Below, piece by piece: positions 1 to 22,874 of a DNA stretch of 64,000 nucleotides; the first letter of the stretch is position 1, and each line of letters opens with the position of its first letter. The notes beneath the pieces were generated by a model. The model made no database searches. It was given only the letters and a program-made list of their open reading frames with translations, and was not told the DNA's origin. The position numbers and the translations under genes were made by a program. Source of the DNA: Hoplostethus atlanticus. Lineage: Eukaryota; Chordata; Actinopteri; Trachichthyiformes; Trachichthyidae. The stretch spans positions 3,204,001 through 3,268,000 of the forward strand of contig JAXDDX010000016.1 of the NCBI GenBank assembly GCA_034670405.1. Direction: 5' to 3'.

Positions 1-9133
<9,133 letters not shown>

Positions 9134-9554
9134 CCTGGAGAGAGGTGGCGAGAGGCAGAGAGCAAGAGAGAGAGAAGAGCAAGAGTGCAATATTAAAGCT
9201 CCTTCTGAGGTGTGATGCCCTGAGCCGCAGACAAAATCACGGGCTTTGCCAAAGCTCTGCAGAGGAGATCACTCTCTCTTTTCCCCGTCTCTATCTTCCT
9301 GCCTTTCTCATCTCCCACCCTCTGGCTCTGCGCCCGAGCATCTTTCCAACCCCTCCATCTGTCCTTCTGCCTGCCTGTCTGCCTGTCTGTCTGTCTGTCT
9401 GTCTGTCTGACTCCCGCCTCTTATCTGCCGGCTGGTTATCAGTGCCTTTCCAAAAGGTCACCTTCCACACTTTCAGATCCTCAAAATGAATACCATTGTT
9501 GGATTTCTGTCTTAAATCGCTCCAGAAGAAAAACGGTAAACTCACAATTACCTT

Positions 9555-9557
<3 letters not shown>

Positions 9558-9611
<54 letters not shown>
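9558..9611. repeat. (CA)n microsatellite
   Basis: Uninterrupted CA repeat of about 54 bp, just upstream of the first galnt1 coding exon. Confidence 0.97.
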
Positions 9612-9613
<2 letters not shown>

Positions 9614-11937
9614 CAGAGTTATTCATATACCCCTGCAGTGTACAAGCCAATCTACCCTTTGTACATTTAACATGCCAAATCCCTGTGTGCTAAAAATGCA
9701 GAGACACACAAACCCGCAGGTAGGTGCACATGCGCACACGCACACACACGCACACGCACACGCACACACACACACACACACACAGAGAGCAGAGAGAGGG
9801 GCTGTGATAGTAATTGCTTTTCTTTGGCAGGCAGTGAGAGTCAGACACAGCCACATTAAAATTCCTCTGCACCCCTCTCCTTCTCTCCTCCAGCACCATC
9901 TCTGCCTTTCTGGCTGCTTCTCTGCCTCAATGATCCCTCAGGTTGCAGCAGCACAAGCAGAAAGGAGAAAATTAATTTGGCCACGGTGATTTCTCCTGTG
10001 CTCCTGAGAGGGGGAAAAAAAGGTGTTTGTGCATAGCTAGCTTAGCTTAGCTTAGTTGCCATAAAGGACGGAGAATCGCAGAGAGGCAATTCCAAATTCC
10101 ACCTGATAGGATTCTTCTACAACTAAGTCTCTTGCACAGCAGAAAAACTAGAGTGCAGATCTGTCTGTTCTTTCAAAGTATCGCCTCTTCCTCAGACGTC
10201 GGTGCCTGGACAGCAAAGGAGTTTCACTGTCCTGACAATGTCGCAGTGTAGAGTATTTTCACATACACACCAACATATGAGTTCATACAGACCTATCAAT
10301 TCATGAAAAATAACAGAGATAAAAAAAAATGGAAGTTGCAAAAAGTGTAAACTGAATGTGGCCAGATTCACTTCCTAGATGACCAACACCACAAGTAACC
10401 ACTAAGGAGCCACAGTACCCTGATACAAGTCCTGTGACTGTGAGGTAGAAATAGAGGTAGGAAATAAGATAAGAGCATAACAGAGTGAGTAGAGGAGGAA
10501 GATGTGCGAGAGGAGACGTAATGATGCTGGAAAGAGGGTAATGTGAGCCACTTCTTGCTGTGAGCACTTAATCATGCTAACCAGGGAAAGGTAAATTGCA
10601 TTTCCTCATTAAAAGGAGTCAAAGTACAGGAGACAAATCAATAAAACTATACATATGTGCAAATTAGGGCTGCAACTAATAGTCATCATCAATAACCTCT
10701 ATTATTATGTGGCACAGTAATGATAGCTACTGCAGTTTGATGAACTGCCATATTTATGTTCTCAGACGCAGGGGGGATGCTGGATGTCGGCTTCAATTTC
10801 GCAGCTCAACGATGTCACCAGTACTTTTCATCACCTAGCGGGGGCTGGTTGCAGAGAAAACAACCAGTACACCTCGTAAACATACTGCCCACATCATTTA
10901 GATGTTCAAATTATAACCATTTAGTTTCCAAACCAGTTAGGAGTTTATTTGTGGTGCCACTAGAATCTCATATGTGATGGTTAAGGCACTTGTCATGCCG
11001 TGCTTGTGAGTGAGGGGGAGGAAAACGGCAAGCTGGGTTCTGCAGTGCCACCGTCACCTTCGTGTGATCAGTGCAGCATCTTCACACAGACAGGTGTTAC
11101 TCTTAGTACAGACAGAGTGAGAGCGTGGGCTGAGTGCTATTGCCAAGTGCCCTGCTCTGTTACTATCCCTTTCCACAGTTCTCTCTCCCTCTCCCGCGTT
11201 TATACATTAAATATTTCTACTTCCCTTTAAATGTTAACCTCTCCTCCTCACCTTTCTCTCCCTTTCACACAAACACAGCACGCTTTTTCCAATTTCCAGG
11301 GTTCCCACCGTGGCTCTGATGTAAAATTACATTACTTTTCTGTGGCTTTCCATAACTAAGTTGTAGTCCTTCCTGGTTTGTAGATGCTGTTTTTCAGGTC
11401 AGAAAGGTTCAGTTGTGAAGGGGTAAATGTTCTGGTTTCCACTACAGTTGGGCTTGTTGTAGAGAAAAACTGCTGAAAACCACCATCTAACTCAATGAAT
11501 GTGTGGAAAAAGTTATAAAACACATTCTGGTGCATTCCTGTAAATACAGCCATTTATAAATTTCCCTGATATTACCCAACTTCACCAGAAAATGGATCAA
11601 ATTTCCTGACTTTCCTTGTCTGGTACACACCGCTAAAAATTCCATTATATTCCAGAAACCTCACTTGACCTCAACACGGTCATCTGAAGCAACCTGATGA
11701 CCCAACAAAAACATGGAAATCTCTCCCTTTTCTTCACATGTAGTCACAGACACACAAAGACACACAGCCAAGGTGGACTCACTCCGTCAGAGACAGAGAT
11801 ACTGTATTCTTGCTTACGAAGTTGTCAGGGGGATGTCAGCTGGTCTCCTTGTATGCCATTTGATCAGCGCAATGTAAGAGAAGCAGACAGCAGCGCTCCA
11901 AGCAGCAGAGGGGATTTCTATGCACATACATTGACTC

Positions 11938-12038
<101 letters not shown>

Positions 12039-12633
12039 TCTCCCAGCGCTGTCTTTCAGCCATGCCGCTCCACTCACTGCATTTCAAATAAAGGCATGGC
12101 AGAGGACACCTCAGGTTTCCTCTCTGCTCACGGCAGCCCCAGGCCCTGCTTCTGTGTGTGTGTGTGTGTGTGTGTGGGTGTGTGGGTGTGTGTGTGTGTG
12201 TGTCAATTTCGTTTATGTTGGGCGTTAGCCTCTTTGAAGTCTCTTTTAAACAGCCTTACTCCCAATGACATTAAACAGACACACAATTCTCAGTTCCTCT
12301 ACCTCTGCTGTCTTCCTAATCCATTACCATGTCACGTTCTCGCCATCTTCTTATCTCCATCCCGGCCATCTCACTCTCTTGCATTCACATTTTCACCCAC
12401 CCCCCTCTCCCCCCCCGCTGACTCTGTGACGTCCTCTCCTTTTAAGAGTGGTTGCCATCACTACTTCCCTAAGACAACACAATTCCGCCTTCACATCCTC
12501 TTCTCCACAGGCTTAATCCCTCTTTAGAGATTGCACAACCAGTGTCTCACAACCACTTGGCAACCCAGAGAGTTTCACTGGCTCACAATTTATGGACTGT
12601 GAGCAAGGAGCCTCTCTTCTGGGATTGTATGTG

Positions 12634-12682
<49 letters not shown>

Positions 12683-12990
12683 TGTGAGCGCAATAGAGAG
12701 AGAAAAGATTTGTGTATTACTCAGCGGCAGCAAGTCTGTGCTAGTAATTCATATAATAGACTTGCACAGACTATTGCCATATTTTCTTTTCTTGCTCGTT
12801 GTACAACCTAATTTAAAACAAGGCAGGCTGATATCAGGCAAGTGAAACGAGGCGGCCTGCAGCTCTGCTCTCTATGGAGTAGCTGAGGTACATAGTCTCT
12901 CTTTACAAAAAGGCTGGGGTCATTTCACTTCCAGGTCATAACCTTGACTGTGAAACAGATCGGCCCCTCAGATGAAAGGAAGGAAGGGAA

Positions 12991-13030
<40 letters not shown>

Positions 13031-13425
13031 CACAGTGAAGCTTGTGTGAGGTAGAGAGTGAGGGAGGAGAACATATAGGGTGAAAAAGGGAGAGAGTGAA
13101 ACAGAGTAAACTGCCCAGTGAAAAAGCTCCAGCTCAAATTGATTAGCAATGCAAAGCTTGGCACGAATTAAACACTTCAATCTCCAATCACTCGGGCATT
13201 TTTGGCCAAAATCAATATACATTACTATCATGGGGGTTTTCCCTGGACAGAGAGAGAGAGAGAGCTGCCTGGTAAACCAGTAAACCACAGACACACAAGC
13301 ACATAGTGTGTACTAGGCACATCAAAAACAAAACAGCATCACCCCCCCTGGCCTGAATCACGCCGGTGTAATTGCTCTTTTAACAACTCATAATTTCACT
13401 TTTTATCTCTAGCACTCCCCCCCCG

Positions 13426-13468
<43 letters not shown>

Positions 13469-15153
13469 ACGCACACGCACACGCACACGCACACACACAG
13501 ATCGAATCACATTACCAGCAGTCTGAGCTGTTTGACCCAGCAGGTTGTGTCAGCGTGTCTGACCACTATGTCAACACCCAACTACAACTACTTCTACTTG
13601 TATTTCTACTCATGCCAACCAGGCAAGATTTACTAGGCTGTGACATCACAGCATTTCCTTTGCCTATTAGCCATTTAAGTCGTCCACCGGGACTTTTTCT
13701 GACCACTAACATGTGAGAACTATTTTGTGCCTTTAGTTTGCATAGGGAATCTGAAAAAGTTCCAATACAACCATATTATGGATGCCATTTGGTGGGCGCT
13801 TTTATCCAAAGTGTCTTGCAGTGCCATGAGTGAAGACATTTTTTGCATGGGTGGTTCCATTGGGAACCAAACCCCAAACGCTGGCAGTGTTAGTGCCATG
13901 CCATCTACCCACTTAGCTCCACATAGTGCCTCCTCTGTTTTATTTGTTCCTAAAGCTCATGTACACTCAGAAAGTATTCAACTCCCTACATTCCCACATA
14001 AAATCACCACCATGAGAACACACCCTTAAGCCAGTTTAAAATGCTGCAGAAAACCCTACAGAAACAGGGAAGTAGGGGACCTAACCGCACATGCCTGATT
14101 AGCACAGCGCAGAAAATAGAGCTATTGGTTAACGCTGTGTTACACATAGACAAGTTTGTACAAGCTTGAGGTCTCACCAGTCACCAAGCATTTATACAGA
14201 CGTTGGGGCAGCAACAAGGTGGTGTATTGAGAAGGGAGGCTCTCCTTCAACCGGGAGGCCCCCAAGACCTGCCCTGCTTAAAGGAACACTCCACCATCAT
14301 GCATGTGGATGTTATACCTTGATGGATAGAAGCCAAAATCATTCAAATACACCCGATATTGACTGATTATTTCTGCTTATAGAGCTTCTCCAACAGAATA
14401 CCCAGTATTCATTGCGAATGCTGCGTTCTGAGGACCAACCCCCACAGCGTTCCTCTGCTCTTCGTTGTAAAGAGCGGCTCAGGCGTACTCTACATCCTAA
14501 GTATAAGGAGATCACTCCGATAAGCAGTCTGAAAAATCTTTGTGTCTGCAGCATTTTACTGCAGAGACTTTGACAGAGACATGAAGGCTGAGTTGATGGG
14601 GGGCAGCGACATTAGAAAATGAAAACCTGGCGCTATTCCCTCCATATTTCCCGGACGCAGCACAGATGGAGATGGACCGAGTGGAGTGGTTACTCAGCAA
14701 CTTCCAACTATAGTGATTTCTGCTACTAACGCCATCATCTACTCAGGACGAGAATCCAGGAAGAGAAAGCCTGTAGTTTTCATGAGTTTGAAACTTTGGG
14801 GATTTTGGGATGATTTTTGGAGCTTCAAACAACTTTTCTCCGAGACACAGAACGGGTAGGCAAAAACAGTACCATCTAATAGCATCTACTAGTGAATGGA
14901 CTCATTGATGGGGATAAGTTTGGAAAGTGGCGAGAATGTGTCCTGTTAAGTGTCCCTGAACAAGACGCTGAATTCCCACCAGCTAGGGTGTTACGCAAAA
15001 ACAGAATTTCCTTACAGGGATCAATTAAGTATCACACTGTTATTGTTATTATTATTAACAACAACTATACGGGCCTATCTCAAATGTGAGTGCTCAAACC
15101 ACATGCACATTTTAAACCAAACCCAAATTCATATATCATTCCTATAATCGTAC

Positions 15154-15247
15154 CTGCCCATATGAGTAAAGGGGTCTCTGGTCAGATGTGCGGGACGGAG
15201 CTTCAGAGATCCCACTTCCTCCTTCGCTTCTCACTCCAACATGCTCC
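15154..15247 (-). other. galnt1: Probable noncoding 5'UTR exon of galnt1
   Basis: On the minus strand a 94-bp segment has a pyrimidine tract and CTCTCCAG acceptor and a strong CAG|GTACGA donor, and lies upstream of the first coding exon, which itself starts at an acceptor. Near its 5' end is a four-codon upstream ORF (ATG TTG GAG TGA). Near its 3' end a second ATG is in frame with the main start if this exon splices directly to 9134, adding Met-Gly-Arg. This is inference from splice sites; no transcript evidence is available. Confidence 0.6.
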
Positions 15248-17169
15248 CTGGAGAGAGAGGAGAGAGACAGACACAGGATAAACATAGTTGCCCCACAGTC
15301 TGAGGAAAAGCACACGCGCTTATAGATACCTACAAAAACATTTAGTGTGATGTTGAAGCTCAGACTCTAGTTAAGTCAGGAAATACTGCGACAGCCAGCC
15401 ACAGGAAGGCAAGAGAGGAGCTGTGTCACTGAACAGCCTATAACACATTTCCTGGCTCTGCACGCACATTAAATAACACCGATCTCTCGCACAATCACAG
15501 TCAGTCGCAAAGTCACTAAACACGTTGCCGCTTCTGCATTTGCGCCAGCACTTCCCCCTTATGAGAGGACATACATCATTCATTCAGTCCACATCAAGAG
15601 TGAAGAGCAGAGTGTGGAAATTCTACAGCTGTCAATCACTTACAAACTGTCAGCCTAGCTCTCCATGTTTCTGTAATGTGTTATAAATCCTTCCTCTTTC
15701 CCTTCCTCCCTCCCTTACACACCCACCCAGAGGTCAAACAGTGCCAGAGGCTCTCTGCCGGCCTTGGAGCAGGATAAAAGAAGAGAGAGGGAGAAGACGG
15801 AGGGATGAAGGGATAGAGGGATGGACAACTGATGGATTCTCAGAACTGCTCATTTCACTGGATTAATCTGCTATTTTTGAAAAATCCACAGAGAATGAAG
15901 ATGAGAGTGAATATGACTGAGCGTGTCCTTCAATCTGGTCCTTGGCCTACTTATAGCCAAGACGTCACTCTGGTCCACTGGGACTTACCAGCCTGTGTAT
16001 GTGTGTGTGCGTGTGTGTGTGTGTGTGTGTTTGAGTTTATATTACACGTCTAACAAAAGAGCCATACCATAAATCCCTTCCTTCCAGCCCACACATCCCA
16101 GTGTTGTGAATGTGCGTAGGCTATACTGCAGTGCAGGTATGCTTCAGTATGTGAAGGCTCCTGGCCACTAAAGGTCTCTGTCTGTCTCCTGGGTGAGTCA
16201 TCATCCCCCCCCCCACTCCCTTTCTATCCCACACACATACACACTATGCAAACACACACGCACACGCACACACACACAGTTTCAGTGGAATGTAATCCAT
16301 CTGCAAATTGGAAGCAGGACAAGTGAGAGCTTCTATAAATACTCCTCAGGTTCCCCTGACAATCACAAAATAACCCGACAGAACCACACACACACAACAC
16401 TGCAGTGCAAATAGCAGCAATGCATACATCTTTCTCTCTCTGTGAGCTGAGAAAATCTCAGTCTTCCTCTCCTCCTTCTACTGTCTGCCTCTCTCACGCG
16501 GCTGTCATTGTATGACTGTTATATGACGAGAAAGAGCAAGAGAAAGAAAGGCAGAGAGAGAGAGAGACAGAAAAAGAGAGACAGTGAGAGAGATACCATG
16601 CCTGTCGTTTTCACTGGACTCCACACAGCTACTTCTGCACTCAGCAACACAACTGAAGAAAGCATTCACTGGTCAACCTCAGCTGTTTGTCAGTAGCCTA
16701 TGCACCAACATCCCTATGAAAGCCAAAGAGCCCTAATTGTGTGATTAGGGAAACAGAGAAAAATGATGTCATGTCCTGCTTTGACAAATGTATTGTTGGT
16801 ACAGACTGTTGATCATTTAATATTACTAATGGATATTATTTTAGCTGCAATTACACATAAATCCTGACATCTGACCTTTAAAACGCTTTAAAAGTAGTTA
16901 CTGCTGTTTTCCTTTGTAGGGCAGTCCTACTTTCAAACATACATGCAGGGTGATGTTGAACATGCATGCACACACACCTGACTGAAGCACATCGAGACAC
17001 GCTTCAACATACAGTGCCATGTAAAGGCTCAGTAGTTAGGCTAATAAATGGATACTTAGTCAGATGTGTAATGCAGTGCAAGCAAACAGGGGGCCATCCA
17101 AACACCGAGCTGTGCCAGTGGAACATGACATTAGCTAAGCCAGTACTGCACTGACACAGGCATCCAGAG

Positions 17170-17233
<64 letters not shown>

Positions 17234-19556
17234 CCACTTCTTTTGCAGGTTGAGATGGCCGGTTTGGTTGTCACAGTGATTTGCAGGTTAAACACATAAC
17301 CCGCCCTTCAGCTGTCCTATGATGTCATTACCACTCCCACCATATCGGTTGTCTCTTCTTCAAACCCTACTCACCTCTTCCCTGCTCCTCTTCACTCTGC
17401 CGAGAACCAGCACAAAGGAGACCGTAGTATGGCAATCCCACCTATTGTCTCCTTTATCCCTCTGTCCCTACAGTACACTCCCTGTACTCACTATTTATCC
17501 CCCAAGTCTGTTTCTTCTCCCACACCGGCCCCTTTCCATTCTGTCTGAATCAACGTAATTCCTGTCGTAAATCTGAAGGAGGGAGGGAGGGAGGGAGGGA
17601 GTGAGAGAGACTGACGTGCAGAGTGAGGAGTACAGGGGTGGAGAAATTAGGAAGAATCAGAGGGAGAAACAGGGAACGAAAGAGGTCTTCTCTCAGCAAG
17701 CAGAGATCAATCAACAGATATAATGTGGTTTGTGTGTGCCTGCATCCGTAACACCTTGCACGGCTGGCACGCTAAAGCTTGAGGCCTCTGAGGCTTCAAA
17801 ACATGGTTGAGGTGGTCCACAACGACCTTTGTTCTGAACAATTTAGTGGGATAGTCTGAGCTGAGCTAAAACTAACAAAGACAGTCGAATCAGTCCCTCA
17901 GAATCCCCAAAGCACAGCGCAAACACACTGTGACCAACCAGCCATGGCCAAGCCTTAAACCTAACCCACTAACTCTCTAAGACTGTCAGAGAGGAGAAAC
18001 AGAGGAAGACAGGGAGAACGGTCTCTATTCAGAAGACTGTGATATCTTGCTATGAGCATGGTGTGTGTGTGTGTGTGTGCTTGGGTCCCAGCCAGGCTGT
18101 GTGTTATGTGTCTGTTTGCAGCGTATGCTGTAACAGAGGGAGTCCAAGACGACATCCTCGCTCTCAGCAACAACAAACATGGCTGTGCCAACCCTGTGCC
18201 AACTGCAACTCTCCTCCACCCCCTTCCCGCCCACCCCTGCTCTGTCAAACACCTCATCTGAGGCCCTGAGGGGCCTGCAGCACCACACGCACACGCACAC
18301 CAAATGCTAAATAGGGACTATAGGAAAAACAACAAAGACGACAACAACAGTGTCAGAGACACGGGGAAGCCCAGAGAGGAAACACAAAAAAGCCAGAAAT
18401 AGAGAGGGGAGAAAAAAGGTAAGAAAGAGGTGGTCCCCCCTCCCTGGACACGGCACTTTGTCACTCACTACCGTTTTCCTTGTTGAAATGGTTCACACAA
18501 CACAACAGCCTGCTTTGCTTTCCAAAATAAGGACCTGGGCACTGGGAGCTGGGGACCTAACTGTCACATTTTAGATCTACTGTTTGTCCTCACAGAGGGA
18601 GGCAGGGGAGGGGAAAGAGAAAGGTGGAAAGAGAGAGATGAAGGGGGAGAGAGGGAGAGAGAGGGAGAAAAAGATCTGCTTCCTGTTTACGGAGCGTGGA
18701 GAGCAGAGGAAACAGAGCAGCAGGCTGCTAGACACTAACCAGCATGACAGTCATGACAATGCACGTGCACGTGCACGCGCACGCGCACACACACACCGTC
18801 CCTCCTCTGTATCCTGAGTGCAAACACACAAACCCTCCCCATCTATCTCTTTCAGTCTCCGTGACATCTGGTGACATGCGATCTGTTCTTGGTTCCATAT
18901 TTCCCTGCTCTCCCTGCTTTGGCAACCGTGTTAACAGGATCAAGGTTAAATGCCCGCAGCATGTTCCCGGCTGTGTACTGCAACGTTCCCAATCCAGGAC
19001 AGAATTCCTAGCAGTCCTACGGAGCATGAGGTCTCAGTCTGTTGTGGTGGTGGTGGCAGGATGAGGATTAGTTTCGCCGGTGCTCACTGTGCTGAAGATG
19101 ATTTCCCCACACAACAGATGCAGGTTTTTACCAGTATACACTGAGAAGAATAATAGTATTAATAATAATAATGATAACAACACTATTAATAGCACTTATC
19201 TAAAAGCAGAGTTTACACAGTGCTTAAAAAAAACAACATAAAGGAACATACAAGGAATAGTAAAATGTATATAAAAACGAGATCAAATCTGGTAAATATA
19301 CAGAAAAGTAGTTAAAAAAAATAAATGAATACATACAGGCATGAAAAACTCCAAAACAGAATGAGCAGAATCCAAAACATGTAAAAACAAGTCCATAAGA
19401 GTGAGTATTATGAAGTGCTTTATGCAATCACTTTTAGTCTTGAGTCACAGTCAGAAGGGCCCTGCCGGAGGCTCACTGAAGATAAAGAGGTTTGCAACGT
19501 AGCTCGGGACGAGACATAGCCATGATTAAAGGTGATCAGTGAAGTCTTGAAATAAA
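15248..19556. other. galnt1 5' intron segment, no gene seen
   Basis: Ordinary intronic sequence with microsatellites and purine-rich runs (for example GGGA repeats near 17578-17600). Alternating purine-pyrimidine CACGTG/CGCACG runs occur near 18764-18796. No exon with both splice signals was recognised. Confidence 0.4.
17173..17230. repeat. (GT)n microsatellite
   Basis: Uninterrupted 58-bp GT run on the plus strand. Confidence 0.97.
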
Positions 19557-20667
19557 CTCTAAACCAGTGGTTCCCAAACTTTTTCAAACCAAGGCACCCC
19601 TTCATAGTCAATTTCTTTTCACGGCACCCCCCACCCCCCCACCCCCTTTAAGCTAAAAATGACACCATGCATATGTTATAAGAATGTATTTTAATGAACT
19701 GGCATCAATATGAAGTGAAATAAATTAACTTCTTAAAATGAAACATTATTCTCAACCACTCAGCTAATGATAACAAAAAATAGATGTCAACCATTTTGAT
19801 TGACTTGTTTGAACTAAGGCTAGATTTGTTGCTGTGTGTGATTTATGCAGATTTACAGATCAATGTTTAACTTAAAATAATAATAAATAATTATGTTAAT
19901 TGGTAAAAAAAAAAAAGAAGAAAAACGTGCATTTATTTTGCTTTGTTCAAAACGTAAAATAAGCCTACTTTTTAGGTTAATAAGAAAAACAAAGAACGAA
20001 AATATCAGCCATTTTAGTGGGAGTGTGAGCCTGCTGTTGAGAGCACAGTCTCTTGATGCAGGGAGAGATTGAAGACAGCGCAACGCGTAGATCTGACTCC
20101 ACTGACAGGCGATGCCTTCTCTTGCTTTTCACGTATGTCAGGGATGAGAAAGCCAGCTCACACAAGTATGATGTTGGGAACGGCAATAGCACACTGATCG
20201 CGCAGTTTGCCAGAGATGGATATTCGTGTCCCACAAGCAGCCACAACTTGTCCAACGACATTTCTCCAAACTTCAGTTTCAAAGTGCGATCCATTTTCAG
20301 TTCTGCAAGTTCTTCCTGGGCTTTGATTGTCAACTTCTTTGCTGATTCTGATGATCGGGAGTTGAAAGGATCGCGGATCCAGTCATAGTCTTCATTCTTC
20401 GAAGCGGCATGAATGCGCATTTTAACAGGTTTTTTTTTTTAATATGAACGATTTCGATGTTTATTGCTTATTTCTTCTGTTTTTACAATGACATGTTTCA
20501 AATGTAATATAAAATGTAGTTCAAATGTAGCCTATTTTTATGTGATGAAACGTTATTAAATAGACACAATAAAATCTGGAAATTAACAGATCTTGCGGCA
20601 CCCCTGGCCAGTCATCACGGCACCCCAGGGTGCCGCGGCACCCACTTTGGGAACCACTGCTCTAAAC
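19557..20667 (-). mobile_element. hAT-superfamily DNA transposon copy, internally deleted
   Basis: The element at 19565-20659 has terminal inverted repeats that begin CAGTGGTTCCCAAA at both ends. It is flanked by an exact 8-bp target duplication CTCTAAAC at 19557-19564 and 20660-20667, the hAT hallmark. At about 1.1 kb it is far shorter than an autonomous hAT. It keeps only the 3' end of a transposase gene on the minus strand. The exact target duplication and recognisable ends suggest a fairly recent insertion. Confidence 0.93.
19977..20420 (-). pseudogene. hAT transposase C-terminal fragment (dimerisation domain)
   Basis: A 147-codon open frame contains LCELAFSSLTYVKSKRRHRL then SVESDLRVALSSI, which I recognise as the hATC dimerisation region of hAT transposases (also seen in domesticated ZBED/FAM200-like genes). 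The DNA-binding BED finger and most of the catalytic domain are absent, so it cannot be an active transposase. It lies wholly inside the bounded hAT element. Confidence 0.85.
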
Positions 20668-21317
20668 CTATCTGATCACCAATGTTAGAAGCAGCTGCTG
20701 AGCGGAAGATGTAGGAGTGACTTTTGATTGAGGCAGGAGTAGAGAGTTAGTAGTCTAACAGAGACGGGATAGGGTCAATGATGACCTCCAAATCTGTAGA
20801 GGATAAAAATCTGACCGCAGTCGCCCTCTCTTCCAGTACTACCCAGAAGTTGTTGGTCAATATATTAGAGGAACGCCATTTCTGGAGTGTCTGGCTTTGC
20901 AAAACCTGCTGTTCACGCATGCACACATTCCCAGCACACACATGTACGCACACATACATACATACACATATAACAACACATATCGAAACACACAGCATTT
21001 CTCAAATTGCTCGCTTCACGCAAAATGTTTCCAAGATTTCTGCTGCTGGCTGCCTAAGTACTTCATGTATAGTTCAGTACAGGTTTTGCTCAAATGCTGT
21101 CAGCATCATGTCGCTGACCTGTCTGTCTGCATGCTTCATCCTCATTAATCCTGCTACATAGCACTACTGGGCCAGCTCAAATCACTTGATCTATGAGGCC
21201 AAAAAAGACACTCAATAGCCTATTGGCTGCTACAAAATGCACAGTTAACAATCAATCACTGGGCAGGGCTCAAACTATGCACATACAAATGCATGTACAC
21301 ACGTGCGCACGTGCGCA

Positions 21318-21357
<40 letters not shown>

Positions 21358-22334
21358 CTCTTAACCAAGCTAGCGCTATCAATCTTTTATTTAACTGGCT
21401 CCTCGCATAATGCCATGAGGTCAATACCAGAAGCTACGCAGGTCTATTGGAGTGCGTCTGCAGACCTCTTATAACAAGGTTAGCTATACACATACACATC
21501 ATCTCAAATACAAGAATGTCTAAATTCTTTCAACCTAAAGAAACTTTAGGTTTCTGGCTATGTGAAACTGCAATAGCAGAGCTGAGTTATCAAAGGCCAA
21601 ATCTAAAAGGCATTTTGGCTCCTGCTTCACTATTGTTGTGCGACATTCTTCTGCCAGGCCAATCCTCCTACAATAAGGCCAGAGGCACTGTCCTCCTGCT
21701 GTCGTCCTCCCGTCCACTCCCCGCAGAGCTGCAGCCACTGACCCACATCTCAGCCTCTGGCAGATTACACACGCACACGCGCACACACGCACGCACACAG
21801 AAACACAGTGAGCCTGACATTTGTGGCTCACAGAAAAGTAATTTCTGATGGCTTAGCATACACACCCACGCGCACACACACTCAAACACACAATGGGCCC
21901 GTTGTTCTGCAGTCCATCAGCCGGCAGTGAGCGTAGATACGGCTATCAGTGTGACCAGGCTAGAACAACTCCACTCAAAGAGTCCTCAGACACACACACA
22001 CACACACACACCACACATACAGACACTCAGAGTAGTGGCCCACTAGTAGATAAGGGCCAGAGATAGATGGCTGTGTGTGTGCAGCCCCAGAGGGAAGTGC
22101 TGTACCTGGGTCAGGGTGAGCCTGGGGCAGATAGCTCACTCTGTCACAAAGCTCTGATAGAGCACTGAGGTGCCACAGTGGGGGTCTGTCCTTTCTGCAC
22201 CCTCCACTCTGTAGTTCTCTCCTTCCCTTTCTATCGATTTGTTACAGACATTCGTTCTACTAAGTTTGGGTACATGCTGGGTATTCAGCCTACAAGTTAG
22301 CTTCTGCAGCACATATTGACCTAAAACCCCTTGA
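20668..22334. other. galnt1 5' intron segment, no gene seen
   Basis: Contains several short (CA)n tracts, including 21324-21355, and alternating CACGTGCG sequence just before it. No exon or mobile element was recognised. Confidence 0.4.
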
Positions 22335-22874
22335 GGGTGCAATCACACCTACAGATCGTTTTCTTTGGTCCAGTGGAAAAGTTTACGTTGCGTATAAGGT
22401 TAATTTAGGTTCAATATCCTAAATGGGGGGAGGGAAGAAATCACATTGCAGACCCAATAACGTTTGCTAAGCATAATAGATTTGTGCTCTCTGCAGCTTG
22501 ACTTCTTCTTCCAAAGAATTTCACCTCATCTTGACTCTAAGTTTGCACTCATTTTGTTATGCTATGTTTTCCAGGTACGAGTAACTGCTGGCCATCCGAT
22601 GTCAACATCTGTCTCCTGACACCCATAAAACTGCACATTTTAAGGTTGTTTCCTGTAGTTGGTTCGGATTACGTTCTCACTCTTAACGAACTGCACCACA
22701 GTTGGCTTGGATGAGGACCAAGACTCACACAGAGACATTTTCAGGCCGCCTCAGTGTGGTTATTTGGTGCATACTCAAGTTTGAATGGCATTGTTATCAA
22801 CCCAACCGAAACAAACTAAAAGGAGTAAAGAGTTCAAATAAACCGCTCTAAACATGCTTGGTTTGAAGGCGCCC
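22335..22874. mobile_element. Probable nonautonomous DNA transposon (MITE)
   Basis: The left end reads GGGTGCAATCACACCTACAG. The inverted right end reads GGGCGCCTTCAAACCAAG, an imperfect terminal inverted repeat. The left end resembles a widespread fish repeat that starts GGGTGC..TCACACCT. No open frame lies inside. A target duplication was not identified, so the exact boundaries and superfamily remain uncertain. Confidence 0.45.

Noticed and set aside
14270-14900. Possible nonautonomous transposon starting AAAGGAACACTCCACC
   Set aside because: That start is a common fish repeat end, but I could not find the matching inverted end or a target duplication.
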